Below are positions 16,374-25,809 of a DNA stretch of 41,389 nucleotides, one piece after another. The translations under genes were made by a program, and so were the position numbers. Below the pieces are notes generated by a model. The model was not told the origin of the DNA and ran no database searches. It saw nothing but the letters and a program-made list of their open reading frames with translations. The stretch covers positions 1-41,389 of the forward strand of contig CANQXR010000019.1 of NCBI GenBank assembly GCA_947627855.1. Reading direction: 5' to 3'. This DNA is from an uncultured Clostridia bacterium. GTDB taxonomy: Bacteria; Bacillota; Clostridia; Lachnospirales; CAG-274. How positions within the stretch are numbered: position 1 is the stretch's first letter; every line of letters starts with the position of its first letter.

Positions 16374-17525
16374 TCAATAGCCAAAAACCTTTTTCGCCTT
16401 TTTCATATTTCCTGTTATGTCAACACCGAAGGGACAGTTTTTCTCACATCTTCCGCACTCTGTGCAGTCGCCGGCGTGAGCCTTCAGCAGTCTGTAATGC
16501 TCCGCCACTGTTTCGGGTATCTCTCCCTGCACAACCGCAAGCTTAAGATATTTGTTCAAATCTGCAATATTTATACCCGCCGTACAAGGCGCACAGTGTC
16601 CGCAGTAAAGACAATTTCCGGAAAATTTAAACCTTTTCATTCCTGCAAGAACAGAGGAATAATCCCTCTCCGCCTTTGATGCACTGTAATATGAAACTGC
16701 CTTTTCCATCTCCCCGACACTGTGACAGCCAGCCATAACGGAAACGACAGCGGGACGTGTAAGACAATACTCTATGCACTGATATTCGTTAAAAGCAACC
16801 CCGAAGGGAGAATATTCCTCACTGAGCATATCTCCTCCGCCGAAAGCCTTCATAACGTCTATCGCAACGCCCTCCCTTTCGCAAAGCTCATATAACCTCA
16901 CCCTCTCCGGGTCGGCATTCAGAAAGCTGCCCTCATAGCTTGACGGCTCAAACAGATCGTCCACATTTTCCGTAGGCGGCTGCATATCATAGGCAGCGTT
17001 TACAGAAAACATAACAACGTCCACAAGCCCCGATTCAACAGCCTTTATAGCGACAGTCGGATTATGGGAGCTTATGCCTGTGCATCTGATTTTGCCCTCC
17101 TTCTTGAGCCCGATGCAGTATTTCATTATATCCCCTTCAAAAACCCTTTTGAAGTCCTCTTCGGCGTCAATATAATGTATCATTCCCACATCTATATAGT
17201 CGGTTCCTAATCTTTTAAGCTGATCCTCAAAGGCAGCCTTTGTTTTGCCCGGATTCCTTGTTCTCAGATAATCGCCGTTCTCCCAGACTGAGCATATATG
17301 CCCCTGTAAAACGATCTTATCTCGTCTGCCCTTTATCGCCGCCCCGAAATTATCCCTGAATTCGGGATTTGGTGTGTACATATCTATGAAATTGATGCCA
17401 AGCTCAAAAGCCCTGTCAGCCATTTCGGCATATTCCCTTTTGCTTTTTCCTATAAAGCCCTCACAGCCAAGAGCAATTTCACTTACCTTGATCCCGCCGC
17501 ATCTTTTGATTTCCCTGTATTCCAT
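16374..17525 (-). CDS. Aldo/keto reductase with C-terminal 4Fe-4S ferredoxin domain
   Basis: This 383-residue protein has an N-terminal aldo/keto reductase barrel (about residues 1-290). Visible parts are GINFIDMYTPNPE with the catalytic-type Asp and Tyr, KIVLQGH, and LGTDYIDVGMIHYID. The C-terminal part binds iron-sulfur clusters: CLYCGHCAPC is followed later by CTECGRCEKNCPFGV. Proteins of this design are common in anaerobes and are thought to reduce or isomerise small carbonyl compounds with electrons passed through the FeS part; the substrate is not known. It is the last gene of the aminotransferase-larE operon, 15 bases after larE. Confidence 0.9.
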   Translation of the reverse strand: MEYREIKRCGGIKVSEIALGCEGFIGKSKREYAEMADRAFELGINFIDMYTPNPEFRDNFGAAIKGRRDKIVLQGHICSVWENGDYLRTRNPGKTKAAFEDQLKRLGTDYIDVGMIHYIDAEEDFKRVFEGDIMKYCIGLKKEGKIRCTGISSHNPTVAIKAVESGLVDVVMFSVNAAYDMQPPTENVDDLFEPSSYEGSFLNADPERVRLYELCEREGVAIDVMKAFGGGDMLSEEYSPFGVAFNEYQCIEYCLTRPAVVSVMAGCHSVGEMEKAVSYYSASKAERDYSSVLAGMKRFKFSGNCLYCGHCAPCTAGINIADLNKYLKLAVVQGEIPETVAEHYRLLKAHAGDCTECGRCEKNCPFGVDITGNMKKAKKVFGY

Positions 17526-17540
17526 AAAAGCCTCCTCCTT

Positions 17541-18344
17541 TTATAAATCAAGAGTTTCGTTCATACTGCCCGTTCTGTATCCCTTCAGATCCATAGAAAC
17601 ATATGTAAAGCCGTATTTCGTAAATTCCTCCACAACCCTGAGCCTGTTTTCCTCCGCTGTCAGCTTTGGAAATTCATCGGGAGCAATTTCTATTCTTGCA
17701 ATTCTGCCATGTATGCGCACTCTGACCTGTCCAAAGCCCATGTCGATAAGAAGCTGTTCGGCCTTGTCTACCATCATAAGCTTTTCCTCAGTTATTTCCT
17801 CGCCGTAAACAAATCTTGACGCAAGACAGGCAAATGAGGGCTTTTTCCACGTATCAAGCCCCAGCTCCTTTGACAGAAGCCTTATTTCATTCTTGCTCAG
17901 CCCGACCTGCCTGAGAGGGCTTTTCACACCAAGCTCCTCAACAGCCTTAAGCCCCGGTCTGTAATCCCCCAAATCATCTGTATTGGAGCCTTCCACAACA
18001 TTTTCTATTCCGTTCTGCTTTGCTATCTGCCATATTTTTGTGAAAAGCTCCTTTTTGCATAAATAACATCTGTTGACAGGATTCTTTGAAAATCCCTCTA
18101 TTTCAAGCTCCTCAGAGTCGCAGACAATATGCCTTATTCCCTCGCTGTCACAGAAATCTGCCGCCTCCTTCCTCTCCCTTGCAGGAAACGAGCAGGATTT
18201 TGCCGTTACGGCAATAGCTCTGTCCCCTAAAACATCATGTGCCGTTTTAAGCAGAAAGGTAGAGTCCACCCCTCCCGAAAATGCAACAGCAACACTCCCC
18301 AAAGATTTCAGATATTCCCTGAGCGCGTCATATTTTTCATTCAT
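17541..18344 (-). CDS. larE: ATP-dependent sacrificial sulfur transferase LarE
   Basis: LarE adds sulfur to the pyridinium dicarboxylate precursor of the nickel-pincer nucleotide cofactor. In the best studied form it gives up the sulfur of its own Cys. The 267-residue protein has the PP-loop SGGVDS (residues 23-28) and the KKPSFACLASRF segment. Cys173 there aligns with the sacrificial Cys176 of the Lactobacillus plantarum enzyme. NRCYLCKK (91-98) and EGSNTDDLGDYRPG are also family features. larA, larB and larC are not in the window. The gene lies 14 bases from the aminotransferase and 15 from the aldo/keto reductase. Confidence 0.92.
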   Translation of the reverse strand: MNEKYDALREYLKSLGSVAVAFSGGVDSTFLLKTAHDVLGDRAIAVTAKSCSFPARERKEAADFCDSEGIRHIVCDSEELEIEGFSKNPVNRCYLCKKELFTKIWQIAKQNGIENVVEGSNTDDLGDYRPGLKAVEELGVKSPLRQVGLSKNEIRLLSKELGLDTWKKPSFACLASRFVYGEEITEEKLMMVDKAEQLLIDMGFGQVRVRIHGRIARIEIAPDEFPKLTAEENRLRVVEEFTKYGFTYVSMDLKGYRTGSMNETLDL

Positions 18345-18358
18345 AAGTTCATTCCTCC

Positions 18359-19519
18359 CTATAATTTATGCCGTATATATTCAAGCCTGTTAAGAGCCTC
18401 GATAAGGGTTTCGTCCTTTTTCGCAAAATGGAATCGTATAAGGTGGTTTACATTTTCTCTGAAAAAGCTTGATCCCGGAACAGCCCCAACGCCCACTTTT
18501 TCAGCCAGATCAACACAAAATCTGTTGTCGTCCTCATAGCCGAATTCACTTATATCCATAAGCACATAATAAGCCCCTTGGGGAACGGTACATTTAAGCC
18601 CTATGTCGCTTAGTCCGTTTACAAACAAATCCCTCATATGGGTATAATGGCTCTGAAGCTCCTCATAATATCCGTCACTCATTTTAAGTCCCACGACAGC
18701 CGCCTCCATAAGCGGAGCCGCTGCGCCTACGGTCAGAAAATCGTGAACCTTTTTAACTCTTTCAGTTACATCAAAGGGCGCAATAACATACCCAAGCCGC
18801 CACCCTGTTATGGAATAGGTTTTTGAAAGAGAGCTGCACATAACAGTCCTTTCTCTCATTCCCTCAACAGCCGCCATATATGTATGTCTGAAGGGCTTAT
18901 AGACTATATGTTCATAAACCTCGTCAGTAATTACATATATATCATATTTTACGGCAAGATAAGCTATTTCTCTTAGCTCCTCCTCCGAAAAAACCTTGCC
19001 GCAGGGATTTGACGGATTGCAGAGTATAAGCGCCTTGACGCCCTCCCTGCTCACCGCTCTTTCAAGCTCCTCCAAATCAAAATTGAATAAGGGCGGCTTA
19101 AGAGCCACATATATAGGCTCAGCCCCCGAAAGCACTGCGTCCGCCCCATAGTTTTCATAAAAGGGAGAAAAAATAACCACCTTATCTCCGGGGTCGACCA
19201 CAGACATCATAGCCGCCATCATAGCCTCTGTGCTTCCGCAGGTAACCGCAATTTCCCTCTCAGGGTCTATATCAAGCCCGGAAAAATGCTTCATTTTGGC
19301 GGCAAGGGCATCTCTGAAATTTTTGGCTCCCCATGTAAGTGCATACTGATGGGGTCCCTCCAAAGCGATATCCCTCAGCCTTTCCGTAATTTCTCCGGGA
19401 GGGTCAAAGTCGGGAAATCCCTGTGAAAGATTGACAGCCCCATATTTATCGGAGATGCGTGTCATTCTCCTTATAACAGAATCCGTAAAATATGTAGTCC
19501 TTTTGCTGAGCGGCTTCAT
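18359..19519 (-). CDS. PLP-dependent class I/II aminotransferase
   Basis: This 386-residue fold-type I aminotransferase resembles the aspartate, aromatic and methionine/kynurenine group. NLSQGFPDFDPP near residue 30, CNPSNPCGKVF, the ITDEVYEH stretch, SSLSKTYSITGWRLGY with the PLP-binding Lys, and a late Arg in LIRFHFA that binds the substrate carboxylate are all visible. The exact amino acid cannot be told from sequence; the SQGFPDF opening is common in glutamine/kynurenine-type and YbdL-like enzymes. It heads an operon with larE and the FeS aldo/keto reductase. GGAGG lies before the start, and a long structured terminator-like element lies 84 bases upstream. Confidence 0.9.
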   Translation of the reverse strand: MKPLSKRTTYFTDSVIRRMTRISDKYGAVNLSQGFPDFDPPGEITERLRDIALEGPHQYALTWGAKNFRDALAAKMKHFSGLDIDPEREIAVTCGSTEAMMAAMMSVVDPGDKVVIFSPFYENYGADAVLSGAEPIYVALKPPLFNFDLEELERAVSREGVKALILCNPSNPCGKVFSEEELREIAYLAVKYDIYVITDEVYEHIVYKPFRHTYMAAVEGMRERTVMCSSLSKTYSITGWRLGYVIAPFDVTERVKKVHDFLTVGAAAPLMEAAVVGLKMSDGYYEELQSHYTHMRDLFVNGLSDIGLKCTVPQGAYYVLMDISEFGYEDDNRFCVDLAEKVGVGAVPGSSFFRENVNHLIRFHFAKKDETLIEALNRLEYIRHKL

Positions 19520-19602
19520 AAATCATTCCTCCGGTCACAAACAGGATATCCGCCTGTATTTTCAGCTATATCGTTCCATATCCTGTTATATTTTCAAAAA
19601 CT

Positions 19603-19706
19603 ATAAAAAATCGCAGCCGACCTGTTTCTCGTCAGACAGCCGCATAAGAAACATATGTTCCCTGTCAGCTGCCTTTCGGAGCAATCAACATACAGGCGCT
19701 GCGATT
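19603..19706 (-). terminator. Long branched terminator-like structure between lepA and the aminotransferase
   Basis: On the minus strand a perfect 9-bp stem (19698-19706 with 19609-19617, AATCGCAGC/GCTGCGATT) is followed at once by T's at 19603-19610. The stem continues inward with CCTGT/ACAGG and encloses about 70 nucleotides. These contain a GAACATATGTTTC-type inner hairpin and a GACAG/CTGTC pairing. Twenty bases separate it from the lepA stop. It may simply end lepA transcription, but an ordinary terminator has a far smaller loop. The position also fits a leader that controls the aminotransferase operon. It matches no riboswitch class that I recognise. Confidence 0.65.
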
Positions 19707-19725
19707 AATCTCAGCTATGATCCGA

Positions 19726-21540
19726 TTACTCATCGTCCAATTTAAGAACACTCATAAACGCCGACTGGGGCACGTCTACATTGCCCACCTGCCGCATACG
19801 CTTTTTGCCCTCCTTCTGTTTTTCAAGCAGCTTTTTCTTTCTTGAAATGTCGCCGCCATAGCACTTTGCAAGCACGTCCTTCCTGTATGCGCTTATTGTC
19901 TGCCTTGCAATGATTTTATTGCCTATTGCGGCTTGGAGAGGAATCTCAAAAAGATGTCTTGGAATCTCTTTCTTGAGCTTTTCAACTATTTTGCGTCCCC
20001 TGTCCACTGCTCCCGACTCGTGCACTATAAACGAAAGAGCGTCAACAGCCTCCCTGTTTACAAGAATATCAAGCTTAACAAGCTTGCTTGGTTCATATCC
20101 GTCAAGCTCATAGTCAAGGGAAGCATACCCTCTCGTCCTTGATTTGAGTACATCGAAAAAGTCGTATATTATTTCATTAAGGGGCAGCTTATAGTGAAGC
20201 ATGGCTCTTGTTGTTTCAAGATATTCCATACTTACATAAACCCCACGCCTCTGCTGACAAAGCTCCATAACTGCGCCTATATATTCGGTAGGCAGGAATA
20301 TTTCCGCCTTGACCCATGGCTCCTCCATATGCTCTATAAGAGTAGGGTCGGGAAAGTCATTGGGATTTGACAGAACCATCTTTGTACCATCGGTGAGATA
20401 TAAGTGATATATAACACTGGGAGCCGTAGTCACAAGGTCGAGATTATATTCCCTCTCCAGTCTTTCCTGTATGATTTCAAGATGCAGAAGTCCCAGAAAT
20501 CCACACCTGAAGCCAAAGCCCAGGGCGGCGGAGGTTTCCGGCTCAAACACAAGAGCCGCATCATTCAGATTGAGCTTTTCAAGGGCATCTCTCAGATCGG
20601 GATATTTTGAGCCGTCTGCGGGAAATACTCCGCAGTAAACCATGGACTGAACCTTCTTATAGCCCGGCAGCATTTCCTTGACAGGATTGTTGACAAGTGT
20701 TATGGTATCGCCTATGCGTGTATCCTTCACGTTCTTTATGCTCGCCGTAAGATAGCCTACATCTCCTGCCATAAGCTCTTCACAGGGTATAAACCGTCCT
20801 GCCCCGAAAACGCCTACCTCAACAGTGTCAAATTCCTTTCCCGTTGCCATAAAGCGTATTCTGTCGCCCTTTTTCAGCATTCCGTCAAACACTCTCATAA
20901 ATACAATAACGCCCTTATAGCTGTCATATATGCTGTCGAATATAAGCGCTTTAAGAGGGGCATTCTCATCTCCCTCCGGCGGCGGCAGAAGCTCCGTTAT
21001 TTTCGTAAAGACTTCCTCTATATTTATGTTGTTTTTGGCTGATATAAGAGGAGCCTCCGAGGTGTCAAGCCCTATTATATCTTCTATTTCCTGCTTACAT
21101 CTGTCGGGGTCTGCACTGGGCAGATCGATTTTGTTTATTACAGGCAAAACCTCAAGATTGTTGTCAAGAGCCAAGTATACGTTGGCAAGGGTCTGAGCCT
21201 CTACGCCCTGCGCCGCATCGACCACAAGAACAGCCCCATCACAGGCGGCAAGACTTCTTGAAACCTCGTAGTTAAAATCCACATGCCCCGGTGTATCAAT
21301 GAGATTGAATATAAATTCCTCACCTGTGTCCTTCTTATATATAAGACGGACAGCCTGACTTTTAATGGTTATGCCCCTCTCCCTTTCAAGCTCCATATTG
21401 TCAAGAACCTGCTCCTGCATTTCCCTTTCGGTGAGCAGTCCGCAGCTTTGTATAAGCCTGTCGGCAAGAGTGCTTTTGCCGTGGTCTATATGGGCTATTA
21501 TGCTGAAATTTCTTATATGCTTTTGTCTTTCTGATGACAT
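19726..21540 (-). CDS. lepA: Elongation factor 4 (LepA)
   Basis: This 604-residue ribosome-associated GTPase is proposed to back-translocate ribosomes or aid ribosome assembly. G motifs are AHIDHGKST (residues 16-24), DTPGH and NKID. The C-terminal LepA-specific domain ends [22 protein letters not shown] and then a conserved QSAFMSVL stretch. Length matches the family (about 600). It lies 19 bases after cdaR and appears to be read from the cdaA promoter. Confidence 0.98.
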   Translation of the reverse strand: MSSERQKHIRNFSIIAHIDHGKSTLADRLIQSCGLLTEREMQEQVLDNMELERERGITIKSQAVRLIYKKDTGEEFIFNLIDTPGHVDFNYEVSRSLAACDGAVLVVDAAQGVEAQTLANVYLALDNNLEVLPVINKIDLPSADPDRCKQEIEDIIGLDTSEAPLISAKNNINIEEVFTKITELLPPPEGDENAPLKALIFDSIYDSYKGVIVFMRVFDGMLKKGDRIRFMATGKEFDTVEVGVFGAGRFIPCEELMAGDVGYLTASIKNVKDTRIGDTITLVNNPVKEMLPGYKKVQSMVYCGVFPADGSKYPDLRDALEKLNLNDAALVFEPETSAALGFGFRCGFLGLLHLEIIQERLEREYNLDLVTTAPSVIYHLYLTDGTKMVLSNPNDFPDPTLIEHMEEPWVKAEIFLPTEYIGAVMELCQQRRGVYVSMEYLETTRAMLHYKLPLNEIIYDFFDVLKSRTRGYASLDYELDGYEPSKLVKLDILVNREAVDALSFIVHESGAVDRGRKIVEKLKKEIPRHLFEIPLQAAIGNKIIARQTISAYRKDVLAKCYGGDISRKKKLLEKQKEGKKRMRQVGNVDVPQSAFMSVLKLDDE

Positions 21541-21559
21541 ATATATTCCTCCGCTTGGA

Positions 21560-22987
21560 TTATTCCTCCGGACTTTCCTCCGGCTTTGGCTGACTGTCGC
21601 TGTTTAAATCAGCTTCACCACCGTTATTTTCATCTTCCGAATCTATTGGCGGACTGTCGGTAATCTGTTCTTCAGCCGAAGAATCGGGCATTTCCGGCTC
21701 AGGCTCCGCCTGTTCAGCCTTTACAATTTCTATCTGTGTTTTTATAACTCCGCTTGGAATAATTCCCGGCGGCAGCGTGGGAACGACCTCCACCGTATAC
21801 ACGCCTTCACCAAGTCCGTCAAGGTTTATTCTGCCCTCTATAACGGCGCTTCTGATAAGATCCTCATTTCCGTATACCTCAAATGCAATGTCATTTATGT
21901 CATCGGCAAGCTTAAGTCCCGGTCCAAGACCCGTTACGGATATATCGGAGCCTTTTATCTGGGCAACTATTGCGCCCTCTCTCTCAATGGTCACGGAAAC
22001 GGTTACCTCCGTATTCTCAACGGCAGGCCGCAGCCCTCTCGAATTCAATATCTCGTCTATTCCCACAACGGTGGTAAAGCTTTCCGAAACTCCTTCCACA
22101 TTTATAGGGAGAAGCTCAATAGGATCATCGCCTATATTTTCATTGTCTGAAACAACGCTTACAGTATCCGGCGAAACCGTTACATCGGCAACAGTATATC
22201 CGGGCGCAGGGTTGCCTGTCGTCTGTGGAGGTTGGATTGTAATTTCTCCCTTGCGGCGCACGACTGCGCTCACTTCTATGGCAGGACTTAAAACCTCAAA
22301 ATTATCACTTGCCAAAGCTCCCCCGTCAGTGTACAGAACAGGTCTTACATGAAGAACCCTTTCCCCGTTTACAGCAGAAAGATCAACGGGAAGTCCAGCA
22401 TAGCTTATGCTGTCGGCAAGCTTTTCCGGTCCTCTTACCGATATGCTTTCAACAGAGGGTATAAGCTCATCTCTCACAAAGCCGTCGCCTATATCCTTCT
22501 CTACAACCACCCTCACAGGGACTTCAAATTCCGTAAGCCTGTCAAGCTCCACATTAAGCCCCGACGGTGTATATCCCACTATTTCATAGGCATTGCTGTA
22601 TACCGATATGTTCGGTATAACGGAGGCATAGAAGGGCTTTGAAAGATCTTCATTATAATAGTCGGAAAATCTTCCCAGATCGACTGTTGCGCTTACATTG
22701 TTTCTTCCCGTGGAAAGCTCGCCGAGATCTGCTCTCGATGCCTTGATCCTTACGCCTACGGTCTGATTTTTAATGCTGTCTATGTTTGTGCAGATCAGAT
22801 TGTTTTCCTTAAGCTCGTCCTCGCCTGTTACATTTACACTCACACTGAACATATGAACCTCCGCAGGATTCAGCGTACCCATAACCACAAACCATACGGC
22901 AAAGGCAGCTATAACGGAAAATATTTTAAGTTTTATATTTGTGCTGAAAAACACCTTTATTCTTTCAGTTATTTTATTTGCTTTCAT
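21560..22987 (-). CDS. cdaR: YbbR-domain protein CdaR, regulator of diadenylate cyclase
   Basis: This 475-residue membrane-anchored protein has one N-terminal membrane segment (about residues 19-38, [20 protein letters not shown]). Several YbbR repeats follow outside the cell, each beginning with a V-x-V-x-G or VSVRG-type strand. After about residue 425 it carries a long acidic, Pro/Ser-rich tail. In Bacillus and Listeria CdaR binds and modulates CdaA. The start overlaps the end of cdaA by 14 bases, so the two are probably translationally coupled. The acidic tail is longer than I expect in typical CdaR and may be a spacer in the wall. Confidence 0.92.
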   Translation of the reverse strand: MKANKITERIKVFFSTNIKLKIFSVIAAFAVWFVVMGTLNPAEVHMFSVSVNVTGEDELKENNLICTNIDSIKNQTVGVRIKASRADLGELSTGRNNVSATVDLGRFSDYYNEDLSKPFYASVIPNISVYSNAYEIVGYTPSGLNVELDRLTEFEVPVRVVVEKDIGDGFVRDELIPSVESISVRGPEKLADSISYAGLPVDLSAVNGERVLHVRPVLYTDGGALASDNFEVLSPAIEVSAVVRRKGEITIQPPQTTGNPAPGYTVADVTVSPDTVSVVSDNENIGDDPIELLPINVEGVSESFTTVVGIDEILNSRGLRPAVENTEVTVSVTIEREGAIVAQIKGSDISVTGLGPGLKLADDINDIAFEVYGNEDLIRSAVIEGRINLDGLGEGVYTVEVVPTLPPGIIPSGVIKTQIEIVKAEQAEPEPEMPDSSAEEQITDSPPIDSEDENNGGEADLNSDSQPKPEESPEE

Positions 22988-23843
22988 TGTTGTTATGCAG
23001 TCCTTTCCACAAAGCCGAAAATGGCATATAACCGTTTTTCTGTACGGGCGAAAGAATCTCCATCAGCTTTCCGGGGCTTACGCTTCTTGTGAGCCTGCCC
23101 TCGTGAGCCACCGAAATTTTTCCCGTTTCTTCAGACACAACGACAATGTATGCGTCCGAAACCTCACTTGCGCCCACAGCGGCTCTGTGTCTTGTGCCCA
23201 GATCGCTGTTCAGCTCCGCCTGCGTCAATGGCAGAATGCAGGCTGCTGAAGCAATTCTGTTGTCCCTTATAATGACAGCCCCGTCATGGAGGGGAGTTTT
23301 ATTTACAAATATGTTTGTAAGAAGCTGACTTGAAACCTCAGCATCTATGGTAATGCCGCTTTCCTCAAAGTCGCCCAGAGGCACATCGTTTTCAATGACT
23401 ATAAGCGCCCCTGTTTTTTCTCCCGACATTCTCTTTGCAGCGTCAACTATTTCCGCCGCCGTCTTTGCGTTAAGCTCCGCAAGTCTTGCTTCGGAGGAAA
23501 AAGCCCTCGTAAACATACTGCCCTTTCCCAGATTTTCAAGCGCCTTTCTGAATTCCGGCTGAAACAGGATTATAATAGCTATAATTCCCACGGAAAGCGT
23601 TTTCTCAATTATCCACGAAACGGCATACAGATTGAAAAGATTGGCAAAAAGGCTGATTATGCCCAAAACTATTATGCCCTTAAGCAAAAACCACGCTCTT
23701 GTTTCTCTCACCCATACCACGACCCAGTATATAATAGCCGCAACGAGTATTATGTCCACTATATCCGTTATCCTGATATTCGATATGCTTGAGAGGGCAA
23801 AGTTTGAAAAAGCCTCATAAAAATTTTCCATTATATAATTCAT
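22974..23843 (-). CDS. cdaA: Diadenylate cyclase CdaA
   Basis: CdaA joins two ATP molecules into cyclic di-AMP, which controls potassium and osmolyte uptake and wall homeostasis. The 289-residue protein has three N-terminal membrane segments (roughly residues 15-90) and then the DAC domain. The signature TPLHDGAVIIR and the TRHRAAVGASE motif that holds ATP and metal are intact. I chose ATG 23843 because GGTGAG lies six bases before it; an upstream in-frame ATG at 23858 has no such site. It is first in the cdaA-cdaR-lepA operon. The usual third partner, glmM, is absent and replaced by lepA. Confidence 0.96.
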   Translation of the reverse strand: MNYIMENFYEAFSNFALSSISNIRITDIVDIILVAAIIYWVVVWVRETRAWFLLKGIIVLGIISLFANLFNLYAVSWIIEKTLSVGIIAIIILFQPEFRKALENLGKGSMFTRAFSSEARLAELNAKTAAEIVDAAKRMSGEKTGALIVIENDVPLGDFEESGITIDAEVSSQLLTNIFVNKTPLHDGAVIIRDNRIASAACILPLTQAELNSDLGTRHRAAVGASEVSDAYIVVVSEETGKISVAHEGRLTRSVSPGKLMEILSPVQKNGYMPFSALWKGLHNNNESK

Positions 23844-23881
23844 ATGGCTCACCTGCAATTCAATTATAAAGTCCTATTATA

Positions 23882-23910
23882 ATTATACCACAAACAAATA
23901 TCTTTTTCAA
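23882..23910 (-). promoter_or_regulatory. Predicted sigma-A promoter of cdaA-cdaR-lepA
   Basis: On the minus strand TTGAAA (23905-23910), a 17-base spacer and a perfect TATAAT (23882-23887), 38 bases before the cdaA start. Confidence 0.8.
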
Positions 23911-23938
23911 TATAAATTACATTATAAAAAAATTAAGA

Positions 23939-23960
23939 AGGTCTGCCGTAAAGCAAACCT
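23939..23960 (-). terminator. Second hairpin after cstA
   Basis: A stem of 8 pairs with one mismatch (23939-23946 with 23953-23960) is followed on the minus strand by a T-rich tract at about 23924-23936. It probably backs up the first cstA terminator and insulates the cdaA promoter. Confidence 0.5.
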
Positions 23961-24003
23961 CCTTTTATTTTTATTATTAAGCTGTCAGCCTGAAGAATAA
24001 TGC

Positions 24004-24029
24004 AAAAGCCCCGGAGGGAATGTCCGGGG
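24004..24029 (-). terminator. Terminator of cstA
   Basis: CCCCGGA (24009-24015) pairs with TCCGGGG (24023-24029) just after the cstA stop. On the minus strand CTTTTGC follows, a short T tract. On the plus strand the same stem is followed after a few bases by five T's. Confidence 0.6.
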
Positions 24030-24038
24030 AGAAAATTT

Positions 24039-25769
24039 TTATTTGTGTTGTTTTCTGATGGCGTTTATGCCCTCAACAGCGAGAATAACCGCAAGGAGAA
24101 CAAGCAGGAACGCCAGTATGGCTCTTACATAATACCATATAACATTGTCCACAGGATTTGCAATCTGTGAAATGTTTGTAATAATTGTCTGTACAAGAGA
24201 TGTAACGGTTACTATAAGCATAAAGAACATAGGCACGAAGAACATTTTATTATTCTTTCCCACCTTGCCGAGCCATACGCATACGGCAAGAAGTGCAAGA
24301 GCCGCAAGAAGCTGGTTTGCTGCTCCGAAAAGCGCCCATATCTTGGCATATCCCGTAAGTCCGAGAGCAACGCCCAGAACCACCGTAAGGAGAGTTGCGA
24401 AAAGAGGATTTGTAAGTACAGCCTTATATCCCTTTACGTCCTTATAGCTTTCACCTTCGTCAAGCCAGAATTCCTGAAACATATATCTGCCAAGTCTTGT
24501 CGCCGTATCAAGTGAAGTAAGACAGAACACCGAAACAGCCAGAACAAGAAGAGTATAAGCCGTATTATATGAGCCTTCAAGTCCCGGAATGGCGCTGAGC
24601 ATAGAAGCTATACCGCCTGCAAATACAGTTGTGGGAACAAAGGCAAGGTCGCCGCTTTTGATTTTGTTCCATACAAAACCTATGGCGCATATTGAGATTA
24701 TTGCAAGAGCGCACTCTACAAGCATACTTCCGAAAGCTATGGGGAGAGCGTTTTTCTCATTGTCAAGCTGTTTTGAGGTCGTTCCCGATGAAATGAGCGA
24801 GTGGAAGCCTGATATAGCTCCGCAGGCGATGGTTACAAAGAGAGCAGGGAATATATATCCCAGATTTGCGCTGCCGTGAAGCACATCTACCGATATGGTA
24901 TCCTTAATGCCTGTAAAGGCAGGTATGTCGATGTTGGGGTGAGCGCCTATAATGCCCACAACGGCAAGAAGCATAAGTGCGTAAAGCAAAAAGGAGCTTA
25001 AGTAATCCCTAGGCTGAAGCAATATCCATACGGGGGTAACAGATGCAACAAGTATATATATACCTACAATTACCATCCATACATTGGAGCTTAAATATAT
25101 GGGGTGGAAATTAAGTCCTATAATGAGGCATACAACTATACCGATAATACCGAGTACGGAGCTTACGAGAAGGTTTGCGTTCTTACGGTATACGAAAAAG
25201 CCGAAGGCTATCGATATAATGATGAACAGTATGGAAACCATTGCCGTAGTTGCGTTTGCTGCGCTTGCCGCTGCGTCTACCGCTCCCGCTTCCGTGAATG
25301 TGGCGCAGAACGTATTTGCAACTATTGAGCTGAACGCCGCAACCACAAGCACAAGTGTAAGATAAGAGAATACAAGAAAGAGCCTTTTTGCCCTCTTGCC
25401 TATTGACGAGGCAATTACTTCGCCTATGGAAGCTCCGCCGTGACGAAGTGAAGCGAAAAGAGCGCCGAAGTCATGGGTAGCCCCTATAAATATTCCGCCT
25501 ATAAGAACCCAGAGCATAACAGGAACCCAGCCGAATACGGCAGCCTGTATAGGTCCGTTTATAGGACCTGCCCCTGCGATAGACGAGAAATGGTGTCCCA
25601 TAAGCACGGGAGCCTTCGCCGGAACATAGTCCATGCCGTCCTGCTTTTCATAAGCGGGCGTTTTGCGGTTTGGGTCAATTCCCCATGTTTTGGCGAGCCA
25701 TCTTCCGTAAAGCAAATATCCCAAAACGAGAATAACTGCGCCAACAACTAAAAGAATAACTGCATTCAT
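24039..25769 (-). CDS. cstA: Carbon starvation protein CstA family transporter
   Basis: This 576-residue membrane protein has about 15-16 hydrophobic segments. CstA-family members import pyruvate or peptides, mainly when carbon is short. The family signature region MGHHFSSIAGAGPINGPIQAAVFGW (from about residue 58) is intact, as is ATHDFGALFASLRHGG. The shorter length compared with E. coli CstA (about 700) is normal for Firmicute versions. AGGAGG precedes the start, and a perfect hairpin lies between it and the upstream gene. Confidence 0.94.
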   Translation of the reverse strand: MNAVILLVVGAVILVLGYLLYGRWLAKTWGIDPNRKTPAYEKQDGMDYVPAKAPVLMGHHFSSIAGAGPINGPIQAAVFGWVPVMLWVLIGGIFIGATHDFGALFASLRHGGASIGEVIASSIGKRAKRLFLVFSYLTLVLVVAAFSSIVANTFCATFTEAGAVDAAASAANATTAMVSILFIIISIAFGFFVYRKNANLLVSSVLGIIGIVVCLIIGLNFHPIYLSSNVWMVIVGIYILVASVTPVWILLQPRDYLSSFLLYALMLLAVVGIIGAHPNIDIPAFTGIKDTISVDVLHGSANLGYIFPALFVTIACGAISGFHSLISSGTTSKQLDNEKNALPIAFGSMLVECALAIISICAIGFVWNKIKSGDLAFVPTTVFAGGIASMLSAIPGLEGSYNTAYTLLVLAVSVFCLTSLDTATRLGRYMFQEFWLDEGESYKDVKGYKAVLTNPLFATLLTVVLGVALGLTGYAKIWALFGAANQLLAALALLAVCVWLGKVGKNNKMFFVPMFFMLIVTVTSLVQTIITNISQIANPVDNVIWYYVRAILAFLLVLLAVILAVEGINAIRKQHK

Positions 25770-25789
25770 AAATATTCCTCCTTTAAATT

Positions 25790-25809
25790 GGGAAAGGTTT
25801 TCCTTTCCC
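25790..25809 (-). other. Perfect 8-bp hairpin in the cstA leader
   Basis: GGGAAAGG (25790-25797) pairs with CCTTTCCC (25802-25809) around a four-base loop. It overlaps the stop codon of the upstream gene and ends a few bases before the cstA ribosome site. It has no T tract, so mRNA protection or a weak control of cstA translation is more likely than termination. Confidence 0.5.
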
